Shown: positions 46,249-59,018, numbered from the stretch's first letter. The stretch is 64,000 bases of DNA from Bursaphelenchus xylophilus (GCA_904066235.2 CAJFCV020000005.1:5389501-5453500), one strand, 5' to 3'. The notes: generated by a model not told the origin, from the sequence alone. Numbers and translations: made by a program.

Positions 46249-47882
46249 ACTCACGGCGGTTTCAAAGCAACCCTTCGAATGGGCGAAAAAAAGTTTTCGA
46301 AAAGAAAGGAATGAAACGCGCGCAAATTGCGGGCCCAAGTTATACGATATAAGTTTTTCGAGTTACAGTGCAAAACAAAGAAAAACCAATTTATTTGCGA
46401 GTAACAGGTATATAAACGGGTCTAAATCGGTGAACTATTTATAATTATATCGAATTAAATAAAAATAGGAGGTATGGGTTCAACCGTGATGGTCATAATC
46501 TTCGGATTCCATAATTACGTTCGCGATATTTCACCGCTTATAAAAAGCATGTCGAAGTTCCTATTCTACTAGACTGAAAAAGATCAAAGAACATACTCAG
46601 CTAAGATAGTCCGTAATAAGATTGCCTGGAAGTTACACTTCATCTTCATTATTAAGGAGAGCTTTACAGCTACCTGACGGGTGCAAACATTTTGCCTGTG
46701 TGAATTCCGTTTATGGGAACGTTTTTTCACGGCGATCGCTCTTCTTCAAGATAATGAAGGTACTAAAGAAATTTGGCATAATCACAAAGTTATGGACCAT
46801 TTCAATTATAAAACACATGCGCAATATTGAGGTTTTGTTTCCAAATGTTTGTTCTCTATCGCAACTTTGTTGCTTGAAAATACCTCATTTAAAATTGAGA
46901 TCGTTTAAAATAGAAGTACTTACCCTCCCGAATGTCGGACATTACAAGGAGACACAGTTATAGCACATTTGCGCAACGTTTTCTAGTGTACAATGTTTTT
47001 AAGTGGAAGAAGAGGGCTTGAGAACTCATTTATGGCATGCCTACTGTAACCTCATAGTCTTACAATTCAAATAAAATTTTTAGAATTCATATTACTGCAT
47101 ATTCTAGAGAGTCCTATACAAACCATGTTGAGTTAGTTCAGCTGTCTCAAGTGTAACATAAAACAAGAAAAAGGTAATCCACAGCTTAAATACAATTAAT
47201 AACGTCAAAAGCGTTATCGTATGAACTTTATTTTATGAAAAATTTTGTGGTTGTCAACAATTCCTACGATTTTACTGCGATTTCTCTCCGCCGACGTCAT
47301 AATTACCGTATCTTTCGTCTTAAACAATGGTTTAAAATCGGAGTCGATGATCCAACTTTTTTATGTATAAACAATCGCTTTTCCACCTAGTTTCTAAATC
47401 TCTGGTCGATTTTTGATTAAAGGTTTCATTAAAAAGATACTGTAGTTTTAGTGACATTTTTCAAACGTTTTTTTTCTCTCATTTTTTGGTGTTTTTCAAA
47501 AGACAATAACTCCTCGGATATCCCACCGTTTTTTACATTTAAGGTGTTGTTCGTTTTGTCAGGAGCTTAGCTCTGTAACTAGGCCATCAGTTTTTCCAAA
47601 TTTCCCCGTATACGCATGTTATACCAGTTGTAAAATACGGTTTTTTCGGCTTTAAACAACATACCTCTAAATCGAACTAATTTTCGAAATCTTTATGCCA
47701 TTATATCAGTAAAGTAATGCTCTTTCTTAATCTCTGGTCGATTTTTAATCCGACCCTTACCAACAAAGTTATGACTAAAAAGGTCGTAAAATCACCATTT
47801 TCCGCTCCGCGAGCTGCCGCCAGGCTTCAAAAACCTGACCAAACGAAGGAAACTTTTTCCATTTGTTGAAACCGCCGTGAGT
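46249..47882. mobile_element. Inverted-repeat element, about 1.63 kb, TA flanked
   Basis: The ends are ACTCACGGCGGTTTCAA and its reverse complement (TTGAAACCGCCGTGAGT), flanked by TA (46247-46248, 47883-47884). No transposase is visible; the longest internal frame (46622-46963) has no motif. It fills nearly all of the space between the helicase and PHF5A genes. Confidence 0.7.
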
Positions 47883-48084
47883 TAACTACAGTTGTTAGCT
47901 AACTGAAAGTTTGCCGAACGTTAGCTGAAAATGGTAGGGCGCAGCTCGAAAAAGACCAAAAGGGGGACAGTTGACGCAACTAGCCAGAGAGAGACTTGAC
48001 ACGAATTTTTTTTGGATTTTTTGTAGAAGAAAATAAATTGGTGTGCGCGCGGGCAAATTTGCGTGTTGTTGTTTTATACTTTCC

Positions 48085-48562
48085 ATGGCTAAACATCATC
48101 CAGATCTTATTTTCTGCAGAAAGCAACCTGGTGTTGCTATTGGAAGATTATGTGACAAGTGTAAGGTTTTTAATATTATTCTAAGCGTTTAGAAACATTT
48201 CCAAGGTTATTCATATGTTTGGCATTCTTGTTATAGGCGACGGAAGATGTGTGATTTGCGATTCATATGTCAGACCGGCCACATTAGTCAGAATCTGCGA
48301 TGAATGCAACTACGGATCGTATCAGGTATGCGAGAAGAGTGGATAGGATTGGAGGAAGTGTTATTAAGCTGTAATAATAATGCAGTTTTTTTAGGGTCGG
48401 TGTTTAATCTGTGGAGGTCATGGTGTAAGTGACGCTTATTATTGTAAGGAATGCACATTAATGGAGAAGGATCGGGATGGATGTCCGAAGATCGTTAACC
48501 TGGGGTCGGCAAAAACAGATCTGTTCTACGAACGGAAGAAGTACGGTTTCAAGAAAACGTGA
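48085..48562 (+). CDS. phf-5: PHF5A/SF3b14b (Rds3), U2 snRNP splicing factor subunit
   Basis: Three exons (48085-48160, 48237-48325, 48395-48562) give 110 aa, exactly the length of PHF5A in other animals. The sequence is almost invariant: it starts [20 protein letters not shown] and ends [14 protein letters not shown]. The CxxC pairs that bind three zinc ions in a knotted fold are all present (LCDKC, CVICDS, ICDECN, CLICGG, YYCKEC). The protein is a core part of SF3b and shapes the branch-point adenosine pocket. No trans-splice acceptor is obvious immediately before the ATG. Confidence 0.97.
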
Positions 48563-48850
48563 TATCCATATATTCATACAGGTGTAAGAACACGATTATT
48601 GGGATTTTTGCTGATCTTACCAATTATAACTTTTTACATTAATCTGTCATTCATTTAGTTGATGACATTCATAATTTATTTAGTCTTTTGACAAGTATCG
48701 TATAAACAAACCGAGAAGTCTGATGGCTGTAGACATTCCTTGAAGGGAAAGGGATAAAATAATCTGAAATGGGAAGTGGTCTTTGGATGAAGAAGATATG
48801 TTGTACATGTACAAGAGAAATAGGATATATAGACAGATGAGGAAAGCTCT

Positions 48851-51800
48851 TTAGAGGACTTCGTCTCCTTCCGGCTGGCTCGATAGCTTCTGACAGTATT
48901 TTTGCACCATTTCCAATTGTTTTCGGGTATTTTCGTGAGCACGGCGTTCCTAAAAAAGATAAATTACCTATTTGATGCTTAAAATTGAAGGAATTGTTTT
49001 ATTTAGAACTTACAGCAGTTAATTGTGACCTGAGTTGTGCCATCTGTTGTTCCACGTCTTTCTTTTCCTTGATGATTCGTTCCAGGTGCCATTGAAATTT
49101 GCTAGCGTCATCCTGAAATGGGCCCGCTTCGATCTCATCCAGCTGGGACAACCAGTCTTCCTTGTCACCCTCGCTATTCTGATTGGTCAGGGAAACCGAT
49201 TTGAGATTTTTTGAGGCCATAGAAACAGTTCTAAAAGGTAACCGTTAGTTAACAGTTACATTCAAACAAATATAACATAGACGTAACAGACTCAGAAAAC
49301 TTACGAGATCTTCTTTGAATACTTGGCTTCTTTTGTGGTGTCCACAGGAGATTGGATGCCCTCCTTCTAAAACCTCCTTAATTTAGAATAATGTTACATA
49401 CGTTTATCTTGGTGTTAAAACTAAATCGCTCATCAAAGCTGTTTGAAGGACTGTTGTGAGGAGATGATGACAATTCCTTATTCCTGATCTTGAACATTTC
49501 TTGGTATCTAAATTAGATTTTTGATAACCTCTGAGCAGTACTCTTACGTTAGCGGTTGTTTCGCGAACGTGTCTGGTGTCAAGATTTGGACTTCTTGGCC
49601 TTTGATGGCTGGGCAATTCGGATCTTCACATCCCCTTCGAGGGTTTCCATCAGCAGTTGGGGCGATCATCATTAACCTCAATTGCATTCTCTCTTCGGAC
49701 ATAGATGTCATCTGATCGTGACTCAGGGTAACGACCGCGATCCCTTCCATCTCCACTATCCTCGACCCCTGTCTCAGGCCTCCTTTCCAGGCTGTCTGAT
49801 ACATCTCGACATCAGTGACGACTCCTTCTTCTTGGAGATGAAAGCCGAAGGGATCAGTTGGTCGCGGCTTCCTCAGCATAACTTCTTTGGCCTCTTCTCC
49901 ATTCGTGACTGCTGCTAATCGCTTCAGTAGCGCATGTAACTCTCGATCATTTCCTTCGGTAGTACAACATCGCATCAGCAACATATCACCGTGATCATAA
50001 TATATCTTAAGCCCTACATCTGTATTTACCCATCCAAGGATGGCATGGGTTGGGGTGGCAAAAAGAACAGCGCCTGAGGGTATCTCCAGAAGGACCAGAC
50101 TCTCTGCCGAAAGCCCCAGAACACAGCTGATTCGTTGATTGAAAGAATGATCATGAACATCGACCAACCAGGATAGGGCACCCCTCACATTGGGGCCGAG
50201 GACTGGCTTGGGCTGGGGCCTTTCTTTCCTTTTGACCGATCCGCCCAGAAAACGACCTGGAAGAACAGGAAATGTAAAAATTTGACACGGGCACTTACTG
50301 GCTATCCGTGAAGGACCTTCATTAGGATGAGCTGTGACATAGTTCTCGGCCAGATCTTTGAGGGCCTCTCTCCTTGTTCGGGCAGCCATGGCCGCGAACT
50401 TTGACGAACGATGGACTGCATTCTCGGCGTTGATGACTAAACAACAAAGAGTAATTAAAAGTAATACTAGTCGCGGAAAAAAGTCCAGGGAATTTTCTGC
50501 GACTCTGCACTGTGCATGAACCCGAAAAGTACTTTTGCAATTTTGTTGATTTTGCCTTATTGTCGCGCGCAATTCCCGCGACAAATCAACTTTCGGAGTG
50601 TTTCGGAATTTGGGGGGAGCGAGAAATTCCCAGGACTTTTTCCGCGACTACTACCATAACGAAACAAACGCTTGATTAAAAACTTACTTTTAGTCAGCAA
50701 AAAGTCATGGAATTCAGCGCATTTCTGATACGTGGCTCCTCTGTAAATTGGTGGGCCAAACGCCGGGACATCTTTGGCTCGGGCCACGGCAACTCCGTAG
50801 CTGACGTTGTCCGTGCATGGATTGTTGACCCGGACGATAATAAATACATGTTGGAAATGGGATCGTACTGTAATCGGGGAGAAGGGCAGAGCTCCAGGCT
50901 CTTGGAAGATGATGGTTACCATGTCGTTTCCGATATGGCGTTTGCGAGATAACTGAGAAAAAGGGCCATCCATCACATTTATGAGACTCTTACCTGTTGT
51001 CTGTTGTTTGTAGTGAAGGGCAGCATTGTGGAAACATGGAACATGACTTCATGAGAGTGATATTCTGTGTAGATACTGTGCTCTCCGGTGGTGTCCCCTC
51101 GAGTGTCCAGACCTCCTTTATAGCTCTCGAATCCCTTTAGACGAACTCTTTGCCCGAGAAAGTCCAGGAATTCTTCGAATGCCGGAGATGAGGTTTCTAA
51201 AAACCGTTTACAAAAAAGTACGATAACATTACTTACCGTTATTGTACATCTGTTCTTCTGTAGATTGACCCGCCTTACAGTAAAGTACCCCGACTTTGTA
51301 TCTGGTATAAATAGGTTGTTCATCTATCTTTAGGAGAAGATCTTCCACCTTCTGAGTGGGAAGCGCTGGGCGCAGACTGCCAAAGTGAACCTGAGGGCAA
51401 ACTAATTCAAGAAGCTCTCGCATCAGACTCCTAGTTGATTTATCCTGAGACGAATCTGCTAATGCTTCTTCTGGAACCGCTACTCTCATTGTCATCATCT
51501 AAAACAAAAAATAAGAAAGAAATAGGAACTGATAGAAGAGATCACTCACATCACTGATTCGAATGATGAGTCTGTAGAGAGTGTTGGAGATAATACCCGT
51601 CTTCCCCGGCTCTTTCCGCTCGGTGGTCTCCTTGACCATGGAAATGGCCATTGGCCCAAGTTGTTCGTCGGTTCCAAAATAATCAATGTGTGCTAAAACA
51701 AAGAGGCATTTAAAGTTTACGACGGAACATACGTCTACCAGCAAAACAATGCCGAAAATAGTAGGAGCCGATGTCCTGGGGCTCGATCACAACCTTAGGT

Positions 51801-53044
51801 TGACGAGCGGCACACAATCTCCCACCGAGATAAACGTTAGACACGTCTTCGAGGACCCCGGCTTCGGCTGCTGTATGCTCTCGTTGCCAAGTCTCGTGAG
51901 GTGATCTGAGAGGATCATCACTCTTAACCGGGTACATCTGAGCGGCACTTGGTCGAGAAAGGGCCAATCGACGAACTGGCTCCGTTCCCAATTCATTTCT
52001 AAGAAAAAAATATTACTCTTGCGTAACAGTAAAGGCATTCATTAATTATGGGGTACAACACTTACCTAAAGGCAGGACAACTGGCCAGTAGTTCGTTGGC
52101 CTTCCCATCTCCAGGGTCATCTTCTGATGGGGATTGAGCCTGAGATGCGCCAGTGGGCTTAGCCGCCTCTAATGAAGTTGTGGGCGGGCCTAGCCCCCAA
52201 CCGGCTGCTAGCGAATGACAGTCATGGTAGGCACATAGCAAAGGGAAAGGAGGTTGCCATTCACTGCAATGTAATCGACAATGGAATTGTTTTAACCCCC
52301 CGATAGAAAAGGCGTGCAACTCATGACGACTGGCCGAGAAATCGACCAAGTCATTCAACGCACACTCCGAACTGGCTGTACTCAACCCACAACAGATGCA
52401 TTTACTCTGGAGAAGCGGGGCATAGGCTATTTGGGCAGATGATTGGGCCGCGACCAAAGCCACTGGCTGTCGTCTTTCTAACTGAATTAAATGGATTAAG
52501 GCGGGACTTTGGCTGGTTGCCAAAGGCAGAGATCGACGATGGCAGAGAACATTCCGATGATGGATTTGTTTGCTGGAGACTATTCGAGGCTGATCCAGAA
52601 GAGCACAAGGGTGTGGGCGGGTCGCCTCGGAGAGCGAGGCAGTCCGGTCCGGCAAAGACTGGGCTGCCGGGAGATGATCTTCATCAGATGCCACGTTGCT
52701 CTGCAAAAGGGACTGATCCAATCAGTCCGGTATTAAGAATTGGCCGTCTAAGAATATAAAATAATTAGAAGAAGGGATCGACGAATAAAATAGATCCAGG
52801 AACCACCAATACAGTGGGAACCTCAGAAATGGAAACAGGATGGGTTGTTGACAGACGAGTAGTCGAATGATGAGGCCCAACAGATGAATGAAGCCGACTC
52901 GTGACGGCCGCAAATGAAGATGTGGAAGGTAGATTCTGTTTCTTTCGGGAGGCAGTAAACGTTGAAGGAGTTGGCGGATAAGTGCAAAGCCAAGACTCTC
53001 CTTTCCTTTCTTTTTCTTCTCCTTTTTCTTCTGCACTGTGAAGC
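48851..53044 (-). CDS. SIPA1/SIPA1L-type Rap GTPase-activating protein
   Basis: Twelve exons join in frame from 52700 down to 48851 (1034 residues). From the 5' side: 52066-52700, 51733-51998, 51550-51692, 51237-51498, 50994-51196, 50688-50952, 50299-50436, 49548-50256, 49402-49507, 49305-49366, 49014-49230, 48851-48949. Order of parts: a Cys/His-containing N-terminal region, the RapGAP fold ([20 protein letters not shown]), the catalytic asparagine helix [27 protein letters not shown], a PDZ domain ([16 protein letters not shown]) and a C-terminal coiled coil ([15 protein letters not shown]). SIPA1 proteins switch off Rap1 and act in adhesion. An exon ending near 52770 and starting at 53044 probably precedes it, but its donor is non-consensus (all GT choices are phase 0). 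Confidence 0.9.
50467..50651. repeat. MITE in a RapGAP-gene intron
   Basis: The ends are inverted repeats of about 35 bp (CTAGTCGCGGAAAAAAGTCC at the left, its complement at the right), continuing through GGGAATTT. It sits in the 251-bp intron between the two exons that encode the FLLTK/IINAENA junction of the RapGAP domain. The end sequence resembles the MITE at 1258-1464. Confidence 0.7.
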
Positions 53045-53602
53045 CTGTAGTCGAAGAAGGCCGTCTGCTGCGGGCGAGAGGACGGAAAGGAAGGGCGCTG
53101 GGGCAATGAGGCACCGAATACGGAACACGGCGGACCTAGTCCGGCCTTCATTTACTTTGCGCAGGTGATTAGAGTCAAGCCTCGGCTGGTCTGCCTTCCC
53201 CCAAGCGTACTTAATGGCTCATCCCCCCTCCCTTCGAGAAATGAAAAGTGAGCCTTGGCCAAACAATTACTTTTACTTTTTTCGGAACATTCGGCCTTTC
53301 TTCCGAAATTCGCAATCCGTTGCCCGGTGCCGGTTTTGGCCCCCGAAAAAAGAATTAGGCCCATTTTCTAATTGAAGTCTACCAATTTTGGAGAAAACAG
53401 TGGTAAGTTGCGTAGCATAATGGAATAAATAATTATTTTCAGAATGGGAATTCCAATTTATCGCTCCATTCCCATTTGTTTTTTTATTAGCCACCATACC
53501 CACGCCCAGAACACCTTTCCTTCCCACGCTTCTAGCCAGTGTAATAACTGAACTGGAGGTTGAGTACACCCGTCTTTTGACCTGTGAGAGTAAAGGACTT
53601 AC

Positions 53603-55065
53603 TTGTTGGTGTCGTCCCTGTTGTTGACGCCTTCGTTCTCTCCTGAGACCCCGCTCTGACCGGCCATCGTGGAGTCGGCGGAGCTTGCGGAGGCGGAGAT
53701 GGTGGTGGTCGAGGCGGGGGGATTCGCGTTGGCCGGTCCGGGACCCATGCCGGAGGTCATCATTTGCTGGGAGACATTCGCGGCGGCAGCGTTCATGGAG
53801 TGCAGCGAGGGCGAGAGCGAGGCGCCCAACGGGAGCGGACTCACCGGCGAGCTGGCTAGGGAGTTGGGCGCGATCACGATCAGTCCAGTCGAATCCAGCA
53901 CACCCGTCGACGCCGGCGCTTTACCTGTAAAAAGGGTGCGGTGAGGAGCGCCTTGAGGCAAAAATATTATCCGGTCATGTAGCCGGCGCTGGGCCACGGA
54001 AATGGGCAAGGCCCAAGAGCGGGGAGCCAAGGGAAGCGAGAGGGTAGAGGAAAAGGAAGCCCGGCCAGAGATCATGCCCGCGGGGGAGAGTGTGCTGTCT
54101 GACTTTGGCACAGAACAACTGCCACAGGGCACTTTCAAGGACTTTCCAAGCTCTCTCTGATCCCGACATTTCACCGATAACTCTTTGATTACTCGTAGGG
54201 AAACAGCGGAGATACCGGTAAAATTATTTTTCGCTTGCAGATTAACCTGTTTTGGAGAATTTAGAACAAACTGAATGTCCCCAAACTTCGAGACCCAAGC
54301 CAATCAAAAAAATCCGGAAAAGTTTTGAGGCCGAAGTAAGTTCTTGGTCCACGGATTCGCTCTCGGCCCCACTCGTCTTCCTCTTCTGAAAAAACATTTG
54401 CTTCGGAAAAGAAGAACGAACGTCCAAACGAGGGGGACAGTGAATTGAGTTTTAACCAAATTCGAGACAGGCAAACTTTGATTGTGAGAGTTTTCAAAAA
54501 AAAGGGGGGGGGGGGTGCGGAAAGTAGTGACGCTTAAGCGAAGTCTCGCGACATGCACGCCTGTCTTCTCTCAGCCTCGATCCTGGATCCAATAAGCCGT
54601 GGAAGGAAGACATTACGATTTCATGGATGCTTAATGTCCGGAACCGGACCTATAATGGGAGTCCGCGGAAACAGTTCGAAACAACACCCCAAGGGCCTCA
54701 AGGGCCACCGGACGGACGACAGAAGCCTGCCCCAGCGTCCCTTTCAGGTGTCCTAATCCCCAGCGACCCCGCCTCTCTCGCCTAATCGCCAAATTTGAAT
54801 TCTCCGGGTCCTCAGCCCGCCATTCCCCTCTACTTTGACACTCAGCAATGTAGTAGTCAGTTCTTACCGACATGCAAACACCCGCGGTCCCGGCTCTTGA
54901 TTTTGGTGCCCCCTGAACTGCCCGAGAACGAATGCTTGGGCTTGGCGGAGGGGGCGCCCAGGAGATGTTGGCCGCTGGGAACGGTTGCACTGGAGGACTG
55001 CGCACTGGCACGGCGCGTTGCATTCCTCATTCTTAGGTTGTGCTCATTTCCGGTTGGCAGAATGT
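53603..55065 (-). CDS. Probable 5' exons of the RapGAP gene, Ser/Ala/Pro-rich
   Basis: Two GC-rich minus-strand exons, 54868-55065 and 53603-53924, join in frame at GTCG|GTAAGA and TTTTTACAG. They encode a low-complexity segment with many Ser, Ala, Pro and Gly (for example NPPASTTTISASASSADSTM). The second ends in phase 2 at AACAA|GTAAGT. That phase fits an acceptor at 53045 (GACTACAG) opening into a Lys/Glu-rich then Ser/Thr-rich exon next to the RapGAP core. I therefore infer they belong to the same gene as a long disordered N-terminus. No initiator ATG was found. Confidence 0.5.
54485..54540. repeat. Poly-G run
   Basis: A run of 13 G residues follows AAAAAAAA at about 54503-54516, inside the intron between the two Ser/Ala-rich exons. 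It is similar in kind to the runs at 18800 and 34981. Confidence 0.7.
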
Positions 55066-56512
55066 CTGAAAGAATATTTTTATGGGTTCCTTCTATGTAT
55101 AATCGATATAACTTTATATTCATTTATGCACGATAAGACTGAGTATTGATCGTTCAAATCGCAAGACATCCCCCGGCTTTACAAACTACTCAAATCCCAG
55201 GGAATCCCCTCCCATTCGACGGCCGCGCAAGGGAATGTTGACTTAATTTTGAGAAACTTTTGACAGAAAAGGCCTGTCCCATAACTTGTGTCCGCTCTTT
55301 TCGCGGCCGTAAATTGAGGCCCCATGAATTCGTGCTCAGATTGCGTCTCGTTAATTTAAAGGTTATAATAAAAGGGGCTTGTTTATAAATAAATTCAGAA
55401 TTCGAAACAAACATCGTTTACGACATCATTTATTACATGCCCTTAGGCAGTTCTAGTGTCATCACGAAACACGAAGCGCTGCGACAAATGAAATGCCTCC
55501 AGATGTCGCTTCCCGGAGGCGTTCCTTATGCTATTCGTAATGATCCAAAAATCGAAATCTCCGCAAACTGAATCACGGGCCCTGAGGGCCCCGAATGCTC
55601 CGAGTTAAGGGACTTGAACAAAGAGGAAACAAAAACGCCTATGGTGTTAAACAGGGGTTTTAATATCTGTTTGGGTTGGGCCATAAATTTGGAATGAAAA
55701 TTGGAATAAAAATAAAATATATGCGGCCATGATTCCATGGCCAAGAACATCGAGAAAGAAAGTGGAAACGACCTGAGTGGGTGATTCAGGGATGGGAATA
55801 AAAAAAATAGTTAAAATATTAAATTAATATGTTAATATGCTGGCCATTGGTCAAAGAAGATTATGGATCATTCGGTTTTTGTTCACTAATGACATCTAGA
55901 ACAATGGCTTGGAAAAATTAAAGTACTAATAAGAAAACTGGCTTCCGCTGTCATCTCCTGGATTCCCGGCTTTCTTGACCGCAGGAAGAATGCCTGCGGC
56001 CCCGTGAGGAAGACGTTCAGGAATGCCTGGGGCCAAGAAAAGCGCCTGCTTGCCCCCCCCCCTCCCCCTCGTTCATGTTGTTCTCCGCCTCAGAAATGAG
56101 GGAAAGAACCGGGTGAGGAGCCGAGGAAGCCTTGCCCAGTGGAGTCGCATTTCCTCCGCGCTCCAAAGCCTCATTCCTGATGAAACAAGTAACTTATGTC
56201 CTGCAGGATGGCTATTTGTCCCCCAATCCCGGCCCCGTACTTCTTTCACTCGTCTTTTTTAAGCAGAACGTCGCTCGACCAAATCCAGAAATTGAAGAGT
56301 CCTAGGCTACATTAACCAACTCCTAACTAAGGGCGCGCGGAGGCCGACCATCTCAGTATGACTACAGGTACCGTGAAGAACTTTTTTTGCGAAAAAAGCT
56401 CGTGCATTCCTCATCCCAAATACATCCCTTCGTCATTAACGTTAATTTATTGACATCATGGAAATACGATTATAATTTAATTATCCCCTTCCAACTCCAT
56501 TTTTGTATCAGA
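55066..56512. other. No gene seen
   Basis: The region lies between the end of the ILF2-like operon and the first recognisable RapGAP exon. It may hold the RapGAP promoter and first exon, but no ATG exon with matching phase was found. Confidence 0.4.
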
Positions 56513-59018
56513 TCAGACTGTGACTCGGGGTCCGAACTTGCGTTCATCAGGTTTGTTAACAAGGAATTCGTCGAAGTAGGCCTCTTTCAAAGGAGCGATG
56601 TTAACGGAATCATCCGTCTCGTTCTCATTGGCCACATCTTTGTGGGCATTCTTCAGACCAAACAGACGTTCGAATTTCTCATGAATGACCAGACGACAGA
56701 TGAACTGAGCGGTCCGGCAGATCAAGTCAGCATCAGCCGGACTGAATCCATAATTGATTCGCCTTGAAGGATCACATGGATCAGCAACAGCCACAGCACA
56801 ATGGAGAAGGAATCCGGCAGATAGCAATTGGAAGAACCTTTTGAAGGCATCAGCAAGAGGGAGAGGGTTACGGTCAGGGGTGTACGTCACACAGTAATGG
56901 GACTATAATAAAATTAATAATTGACAATTTTTTAATTTCCTGTTTTGTTGTTACTGTTAATGTACAGGGTGTTTCAACAAATTTGGAACAAATGATTTGC
57001 TTATATTTTTGTGTTCTTTGCAGCTATCAACGAATTTCTTTTTGTTTCTAAACATTGACAGCGTGCGTTTTTAGAATCTCAAAAAAAATTTTTTTTCGTC
57101 GGCGGAGGACCCATTTCTCGGCGGAGAAAGTTAGGGCCTTTTTTAAAAATCACAGCGTATTACGTGGCGGAAACGCCGTTGCAACGGCTGAAATCAAGTT
57201 TACGTAATACATCCATCGATTTTACGGTATGCTTTTTTTGCGTTTTCGATTTTACGCACTTCCGCGGATGCGCGGCGGAGACCTCAGATTTCGGTGGACG
57301 TTGTTTTGGGCCTTTGGTTTTTGCAATTCATGTTGGAAAAGGAGGTTTGGGTGATTTTTTGTTGTCATCCGATGCACAGATGGCAAAAATTTCGTGCTTT
57401 TTATCGCCGGCGGAGGAGTCGGCGGAGGCTTTATCAAAGGGTAAAAACAAAACTCCGCCGATTTGTTCGCCGGACCAAGAAAATCAAAAATCTTTGAAAG
57501 ACAATGCTGCCCTGATGGATTCTTGTAGCTGAGATTTTTCCCGGACTCGTAAGACTGCTTTTACCCTTTGATAAAGCCTCCGCCGAATCCTCCGCCGTGG
57601 AAAAAAAGCACGAAATTTTTGCCATCTGTGCATCGGATGACAACAAAAAATCACCCCAACCTCTTTTCCAACATGAATTGCAACAGACGAAGGCCCAAAA
57701 CAACGTCCGCCGAAATCTGAAGTCTCCGCCGCGCCTCCGCGGTGAGCGTAAAATCGAAAACAAAAAAATACCGTAAAATCGACGGAGGTGTAACGTAAAC
57801 TTGATTTCAGCCGTTGCAACGGCGTTTCCGTCGCGTAATACGCTGTGATTTTTAAGAAAGGCGCTAACTTTCTCCGCCGAGAAATGGGCCCTCCGCCGAC
57901 GAAAAAATTTTTTTTTTGAGATTCTAAAAACGCACGCTGTCAATTTTTAGAAGCAAAAAGAAATTCGTTGATAGCTGCAAAGAACAAAAAGATATAAGCA
58001 AGTCATTTGTTCCAAATTTCTTGAAACACCCTGTACAATAAACATCTTAAAAAAGCTTTCAATCGCAAACTTACAAGGAGTTCGATCGTCCAAATATCCA
58101 AGGGTTGGAGCCCAGCGCACCGATTCTTAATGTCCTTGATAATCCTAACCATCATCTTGATAGCTGGCTGGCCCGCATTCTCGTCAAACCAGTGTGCGTG
58201 CCTAAGGGCATCCATGTTTTTCTTTAAGATTTCAGGTTTTAAATGGAGTTCCGAATCCAATTGAAGGGGTAGCTCGGATGGCACGGTGATCATGAGTCTG
58301 AGAACAGCCTGAGTTCCGGCCACTTCGCATCCATAATCTCGAGGGACCACCCCAAAAATCTCTCCGGACTGAGTTTCCTTTAAGATTTCCACAATTTTTT
58401 CTCCCAGCGCTTTCACAGTTTGATCTTAAACATAATTAATAATTGTAATACAAAGAACACGCAGATTTCTTACGAGTTGGAAGAGTGCTGAATACAAGGA
58501 CAAGATCCGCAATGTTCTTCTTTGTCAACATCGTTCCTGTCTTATAGGATCCAACTTCTTTGACCTCTGTGATCTTCTAAAAACACTATCGTCAGTAAAT
58601 TTAACAATCACTAATATCAATTTTGCTTTACTTACAGCTGACGGGATACTTTGCGTGGAGATGATCGTCTCCAAGGCAGCCTTTACTTGAGTCATCAAAG
58701 TCGTGGCCGACGATTGTTCGATGGAGGAAGGGGCGATTTGCTGATTTCTGGCCAACATGGCCTTATTAAGCGCTTCATCTTCTTCTGGATTCCTTGGGAA
58801 TTCAGCTTGGCTCATATACTGATCAAACGTCTGAGGACGGAGAAGGGTAGGTCTTCTTTTCTCTTCTCCACCTCTCCCGAAGCTTGGAGGAATATGGCCA
58901 TATGAGGGTGGGCCATACGGAGGGTAGAATGGACGAGGAGGACCATAGCCGAAAGGACGAGCGGCGTAGCCCTGACACGATTTAAATTATAAAACATTCT
59001 ACTTACTGGAGGGTACAT
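56513..59018 (-). CDS. ILF2/NF45-like DZF-domain protein, copy A
   Basis: Five exons (59007-59018, 58636-58971, 58474-58576, 58075-58424, 56513-56902) give 396 aa, close to the 390 aa of ILF2. The first exon is only four codons. The N-terminus is Gly/Pro/Tyr/Arg-rich (YAARPFGYGPPRPFYPPYG), as in ILF2. The DZF domain follows: VGSYKTGTM with IADLVLVF, then DALRHAHWFDENAG and LQPLDIWTIELL, and finally ADPCDPSRR. NF45 binds NF90-type proteins through this nucleotidyltransferase-like fold and acts in RNA processing. The first metal-binding Asp position reads Asn-Ile-Ala-Asp, so catalysis is unlikely. Intron 4 (1172 bp) is almost entirely a fold-back element. Confidence 0.9.
56965..58033. mobile_element. 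Fold-back element, copy 2, in an ILF2-like gene intron
   Basis: A palindrome of 1069 bp with ends CAGGGTGTTTCAACAAATTTG, TA flanked, highly similar to the element at 15526-16601. Mirror-image open frames on both strands (57164-57532 plus, 57434-57943 minus) are by-products of the palindrome. Confidence 0.85.

Noticed and set aside
46622..46963. 113-codon plus frame upstream of PHF5A
   Set aside because: It has no domain or splice context and lies inside the TA-flanked inverted-repeat element.
53685..53930. Plus-strand frames opposite the Ser/Ala-rich exon
   Set aside because: They are antisense shadows of the minus-strand exon, which has matching splice phases on both sides.
57164..57943. 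Open frames of 122 and 169 codons between ILF2-like exons
   Set aside because: They lie wholly inside the intronic fold-back element and mirror each other.
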